Positions 60,392-64,000 of a DNA stretch of 64,000 nucleotides are shown in pieces (position 1 is the stretch's first letter; the number at the start of each line of letters is the position of its first letter). Source of the stretch: DATARH01 sp036268075 (GTDB taxonomy: Bacteria; Pseudomonadota; Alphaproteobacteria; ATCC43930; CGMCC-115725). The DNA lies in contig DATAUV010000133.1 of the NCBI GenBank assembly GCA_036268075.1, forward strand, positions 1 to 64,000, given 5' to 3'. The notes below the pieces were generated by a model, which saw only the letters and a list, made by a program, of their open reading frames with translations, was not told where the DNA came from and searched no databases. The position numbers and the translations under genes are program-made.

Positions 60392-62053
60392 TCAGGCGCT
60401 GGCCTGGGAGAATCGGATTTGGGTCGGCGTTCCGCGTCGTTTTGCAGCCCCCAGCACCATGGCGGCGGCTTTCTCGGCGATCATCATCGTTGGCGCGTTG
60501 GTGTTGCCGGAGGTAACCGTCGGCATGACCGATGCATCGGCGACGCGCAGGTCTGCGATGCCGTGGACCCGCAGTTGGTCGTCGACGACGGCGTTGGGGC
60601 CGTGCCCCATGGCGGCCGTTCCAACCGGATGGAAGATCGGGCTCGAGATGTCGCCGACCGATTGAAGCAGCTCGGCATCCGTTTGGGATTCAGGCCCGGG
60701 CCTGAACTCGGTCGGGTTGAAGCGGGCCATGGCGTGCTGCGCAACGATATGCCGCGTCAGGCGGATCGATTCGATCGCGACGATCCGATCGCTTTCCACG
60801 GATAGGTAGTTTGGCTGAATGGCCGGCGGCTCCGACGGGTCCGCCGACCGGATATGGACCGCTCCACGGCTCTCCGGGCGGAGGTTCGCGACGCTCGCGG
60901 TAAAAGCAGGGAACGGATCAAGCTTGCCGCCCCATGCCGCCAGGCTGAGGGGCTGGATATGGTATTCGAGGTTGGCGGTCGCGAAGCGCGGGTTGGATTT
61001 GGCGAAGAGGCCGAGCTGGCTCGGTGCCATGGACATCGGACCTGATCGGGCCAGCAAATATTCGAGGCCGATCAGGGCCTTTCCGAACCGCGTGCCCGCG
61101 CGAGAGTTCAGTGTGGCGACGCCGGTGATCTTGTAGGCGCATCGAATCTGCAGATGGTCCTGGAGGTTTTCCCCGACGCCCGGCAGGTGCCGCACCGTCT
61201 CGATGCCGGCAGCACTCAGGCGTTCGCCGTCGCCGATGCCCGACCGCTCCAGAATTGCGGGCGAGCCGATCGATCCGGCGGAGACGAGCACCTCACCCCG
61301 TGATCTCGCATACACACGAGATCCTCCGATATCGAACTCCACTCCAACGGCGCGGCCACCCTCAACCAGCACGCGATGGATCTGCGCTCCCGTCCGGACC
61401 CGCAGGTTCGGACGATGCAGCGCCGGCCGCAAAAAGGCGTTTACGGCACTCCACCGCTTGCCTTTCCGTTGATTGACCTGGAAATAGGACGAGCCGAAAT
61501 TGTCGCCCCGATTGAAGTCGTCGATCTTGGGGATGCCCGCCTCGGTGGCGGCATCGCGGAACGCATCGAGCAAATCCCAACGCAGGCGCTGCTGCTCGAC
61601 GCGAAGCTCGCCGCCGGCGCCGTGGAATTCGCTGCGGCCGGCGAAGTGGTCTTCGGACTTGGTGAAATAGGGCAGCACATCGTCCCACCCCCATCCCACA
61701 TTGCCGGCTTGGCGCCACTGGTCATAGTCGGCGCTTTGACCGCGCATGTAGATCATCCCGTTGATCGAGGACGACCCGCCGAGGACCCGGCCGCGCGGGT
61801 AATTCATCGGTCTATTGCCGAGGCGGGCCTCCGGTTCGGTGGTGAAGCACCAGTCCGTCCGCGGATTGCCCATGCAGTAGAGATAGCCGACCGGGATGTG
61901 GATCCATATGTAGTTGTCCTTGCCGCCCGCCTCGAGCAACAGAACCGAGTTTCGATTATCGGCACTGAGACGATTAGCGAGCACACAGCCCGCGCTGCCC
62001 GCGCCGAGCACGATGTAGTCGAACTCGCCAAATATGGTGTCGATCCCGTCCAT
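60392..62053 (-). CDS. GMC-family FAD oxidoreductase (choline dehydrogenase-like)
   Basis: 553 residues from the ATG at 62053 (MDGIDTIFGEFDYIVLGAGS) with GGAG upstream. The Rossmann FAD motif YIVLGAGSAGCVLANRLSAD, GMC signature 1 GRVLGGSSSINGMIYMRG and signature 2 GSIGSPAILERSGIGD are all present. The catalytic His lies in HPVGTAAMG and the Asn in SGNTNAPTMM near the end. It oxidises an alcohol; the substrate cannot be read from sequence. It stands alone. Confidence 0.92.
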   Translation of the reverse strand: MDGIDTIFGEFDYIVLGAGSAGCVLANRLSADNRNSVLLLEAGGKDNYIWIHIPVGYLYCMGNPRTDWCFTTEPEARLGNRPMNYPRGRVLGGSSSINGMIYMRGQSADYDQWRQAGNVGWGWDDVLPYFTKSEDHFAGRSEFHGAGGELRVEQQRLRWDLLDAFRDAATEAGIPKIDDFNRGDNFGSSYFQVNQRKGKRWSAVNAFLRPALHRPNLRVRTGAQIHRVLVEGGRAVGVEFDIGGSRVYARSRGEVLVSAGSIGSPAILERSGIGDGERLSAAGIETVRHLPGVGENLQDHLQIRCAYKITGVATLNSRAGTRFGKALIGLEYLLARSGPMSMAPSQLGLFAKSNPRFATANLEYHIQPLSLAAWGGKLDPFPAFTASVANLRPESRGAVHIRSADPSEPPAIQPNYLSVESDRIVAIESIRLTRHIVAQHAMARFNPTEFRPGPESQTDAELLQSVGDISSPIFHPVGTAAMGHGPNAVVDDQLRVHGIADLRVADASVMPTVTSGNTNAPTMMIAEKAAAMVLGAAKRRGTPTQIRFSQASA

Positions 62054-62315
62054 CGTGCTGCTCCAAAGAGGGTGTATCCGCCAAAGACCTTCCGGACCTG
62101 GCGCACATTCCGGCAATATTCGCACCTGCTGGCCGTACCAGTCTCGTCGGCTTTGCGAAGCCGGCGCTTCGACGCCATTCGGCGCGTCGTGCCCGTCGTC
62201 GCGGATTTTGGGCGCATGTGCGGGCCGCTTCAGCGGTTTCACCGCGAAAAGTAGCTTCGCCCCCACGGCGAGCGGCACCGCTCGTTTTACGCGGGAGATT
62301 TAGGTCTCGTTGACG

Positions 62316-62990
62316 TTAATTGACTAATTGCGGCGCGATACACGTCTCGGGATAGGAATGAGCGAGAGTTATCGCGATGATCCGATCCTGGGCCCCGCGC
62401 TGGCCTACTGGCTGCGCCCGGGGCACCTCGACGACACCGCGAAAGCGCGAGATTGATCCGGTCACCCTCCCCGCCAGATCCTGCCTCATCTGCAAATACT
62501 CGATGAGCGGCCGTCCGATCAATGGCGTGTTGGCGTAGACCGAACGGCCGGAGACGAAGTTTGGGCCAACATTTCTGGCGACGGTAGCGGCCATTGCCCT
62601 GCGTGCCCAGCGCGGCCGCAGCGCCGACGCGGCAATGGTAACCACGCTCATCCGGCGGTCGGGGCGGGTCAGCCAGCACAGATAGTCATCGAGCAACGAT
62701 CGGATGCCGGTCTGCGCGGCGGCGATCAACCCAGCAGCAGCCTTTCGTCGGGCAATATAAAGGTTGTTCCAGGAAGGCTGACGCGCAATTTGCGGCGGCT
62801 GGCATAGGCGACGGCTGCAAGAACACCCGAAACGTCGCCAGCACCTCCGGGCCATCGCCGGCGAATTCGCGTCAAAATCCTGAAGGGTGAGACGGCACCC
62901 GTCACGACCGGCCGCCGTACGCCGCGTGGCTTCGACCAGCAATCGGGCGCCTTCTCCCATTCCGGATAGATCATCATATGGCTCGCCCAT
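62316..62990 (-). CDS. Hypothetical protein, possibly decayed
   Basis: 224 codons. The ATG at 62990 has a strong GGAGGACGG a few bases upstream, and the first 55 residues (MGEPYDDLSGMGEGARLLVE, FDANSPAMARRCWRRFG) look like real protein. Further on the sequence is Arg-rich and of low complexity. It lies between the GMC gene and the mobile-element scar; 62054-62315 shows nothing recognisable. Confidence 0.35.
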   Translation of the reverse strand: MGEPYDDLSGMGEGARLLVEATRRTAAGRDGCRLTLQDFDANSPAMARRCWRRFGCSCSRRLCQPPQIARQPSWNNLYIARRKAAAGLIAAAQTGIRSLLDDYLCWLTRPDRRMSVVTIAASALRPRWARRAMAATVARNVGPNFVSGRSVYANTPLIGRPLIEYLQMRQDLAGRVTGSISRFRGVVEVPRAQPVGQRGAQDRIIAITLAHSYPETCIAPQLVN

Positions 62991-63140
62991 GACGTCACCG
63001 TCCTCCCACGGTACGTAACCCGGAGCAGAGGATGATGCGATTGCGAATGATTTGCACGAGATATAAAGAACCCGTCGCCGCCGGTTTCGTCACCAGCCTC
63101 AAGCCCAAGGCCGCCGCCGCGCGCTACCTCTACGAAACGA

Positions 63141-63240
63141 TCTAGCGCGCGCGGCGAGATGGAGAACCGCATCAAGGAATGCCAGCTCGACCTCTTCGCC
63201 GACCGCCCTTCCAGCCATACCATGCGCGCCAAACAGTTGC
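63141..63240 (+). pseudogene. IS1380-family transposase remnant
   Basis: The frame reads ARGEMENRIKECQLDLFADR followed by PSSHTMRAKQLR, a conserved C-terminal block of IS1380-type transposases. Just upstream, LYETI in another frame is the preceding part after a frameshift. Both ends of the transposase are missing. Confidence 0.75.
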
Positions 63241-63309
63241 GCCCTGGTGCCGGCCACCAAACCTCGACAACCAGCCTGCCACCCCAGAAAATCCAACATC
63301 AGCAGCCGG

Positions 63310-63381
63310 CCGGTTAGATATCCGTGCTAATCTCCGGATTAGATGCGGAGATTACAGGAATAATAGCCGGTCTCTAACCGG
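63310..63381. repeat. Nested inverted repeats near the right-end integrase
   Basis: Outer arms CCGGTTAGA (63310-63318) and TCTAACCGG (63373-63381) enclose TAATCTCCG (63328-63336) and CGGAGATTA (63346-63354), all perfect. The inner pair with its 9-nt spacer resembles a tyrosine-recombinase core site. It lies 70 nt beyond the end of the integrase gene. Confidence 0.55.
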
Positions 63382-63432
63382 AACATCTTATCACAGCAAC
63401 AGCAGGTATGCCGAGAGACGCGTCCGCTTAAG

Positions 63433-63448
63433 GGAGCCGTCCGGCTCC
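63433..63448 (-). terminator. Hairpin just after the integrase stop
   Basis: GGAGCCG (63433-63439) and CGGCTCC (63442-63448) form a tight 7-bp stem 2 nt beyond the integrase stop codon at 63451. It has no long T run. Confidence 0.45.
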
Positions 63449-63450
63449 GT

Positions 63451-64000
63451 TCAGGCCCTCGGCGTCCCCTTCGGGACGCTGTTCCTTGGCCTGTCTTGGC
63501 CTCGCCGCTTTCGGCTTGCGGATGTTGATTGCCGCGGCATAAGCGTGCTCTTGATGTGCGCGCCGTAGAATTTCTCGATCACCTCAACGCTGGTGCGGCA
63601 GTTCTTGGCGATCTGATAGATGTCGGCGCCTTCCATCAAGCGCAGGCAGATATAGGTGTGGCGCAGGCAGATGTACGTGTGGCGCATGCTGTAGAGCGTG
63701 CTCGGCTTGACGTCGCGGTTGAGCGTCAGCTTCGCCCGCGTCACCAGATTGTTGGACATCTTGATCGGGTTGCCCGGGAACACCTCGTCCATCCGCTCGG
63801 GATATCTGAACTCAGGAGGCGGCGCGAACTGCGACACGTCCGCGCCGCGCCACCGCCGGGCGCGCTTCGTCTGCGACGGCGTCGGCTCCGGCAGATCGCG
63901 CAGCCGCTGGTAGTAGAGCACCGCGGGCGGCATGCTCTTGCAGTAGCCGACGCCGCGCTTGCCGTGCACCTTGATATGCAGAATCTGCTCGCCGTCCTCG
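63451..64000 (-). CDS. Tyrosine integrase, C-terminal part
   Basis: 183 C-terminal codons; the gene enters from the right edge (frame begins EDGEQILHIKVHGKRGVGYC). The catalytic region STLYSMRHTYICLRHTYICL carries the H-x-x-R box, and SVEVIEKFYGAHIKSTL contains the nucleophile Tyr. The seven residues RHTYICL are present twice in tandem (63641-63661 and 63662-63682), differing only by synonymous bases; relatives known to me have one copy. The duplication may change or destroy activity. Confidence 0.88.
   Translation of the reverse strand, partial: EDGEQILHIKVHGKRGVGYCKSMPPAVLYYQRLRDLPEPTPSQTKRARRWRGADVSQFAPPPEFRYPERMDEVFPGNPIKMSNNLVTRAKLTLNRDVKPSTLYSMRHTYICLRHTYICLRLMEGADIYQIAKNCRTSVEVIEKFYGAHIKSTLMPRQSTSASRKRRGQDRPRNSVPKGTPRA

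Overview
The window looks like the chromosome of a GC-rich alphaproteobacterium. The evidence is an alphaproteobacterial neighbourhood of comF, grxC, a nitrilase-family gene and DUF1178, an NDUFAF5/BioC-like methyltransferase, a SecA with a C-terminal zinc-binding tail, and REP-like intergenic palindromes. The family (Rhodospirillales or Hyphomicrobiales) cannot be decided from the sequence alone.

Layout. Positions 1-6053 hold an assimilatory nitrate operon on the minus strand (narK, nirB, nirD, nasA; nasA runs off the left edge). Positions 6317-9085 hold a small catabolic-looking group: an amidohydrolase and an SDR protein, facing an HpxZ/AtzH-like protein and a heme-binding beta-barrel protein. 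Positions 9187-24498 are a 15.3 kb integrated element. It is bounded by a perfect 49-bp direct repeat that is the 3' part of tRNA-Glu(UUC); the intact tRNA is the right-hand copy. The element carries a tyrosine integrase, an AlpA-like regulator, a truncated prim-pol reading frame joined to a RepA-like helicase, an iteron array, a serine recombinase, and a tight twelve-gene operon ending in a 1405-residue protein. No terminase, portal or capsid gene is recognisable. It is the best candidate for an undescribed system here and looks like a phage-satellite-type or cryptic prophage element.

Positions 24676-44153 are core and accessory chromosome: a GT4 glycosyltransferase, bluB, a CinA-type amidase, a set of four genes matching the alicyclic-acid (cyclohexanecarboxylate) CoA pathway (badI-, aliA-, badK- and aliB-like), a lipoprotein, an MFS carrier, DUF1178, Uma2, nitrilase, grxC, comF, a Tat-exported amidohydrolase, the methyltransferase, mutT, argJ, secA and tRNA-Lys. 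Positions 44288-54247 hold efflux genes: a LysR regulator, a glycine-rich secreted protein, an EmrAB-type pair, and a TetR regulator divergent from an RND adaptor and an RND pump whose gene is broken by an in-frame TAG. Positions 54500-62053 hold small hypothetical genes, a GH15 enzyme, a BisC/TorZ-type molybdoenzyme and a GMC oxidoreductase. The right end (62.3-64 kb) is a mobile-DNA scar with an IS1380 remnant, inverted repeats and a second tyrosine integrase running off the edge.

Starts were chosen from protein family starts and visible Shine-Dalgarno sequences. Functional names rest on motif recognition by eye; no database search was run.
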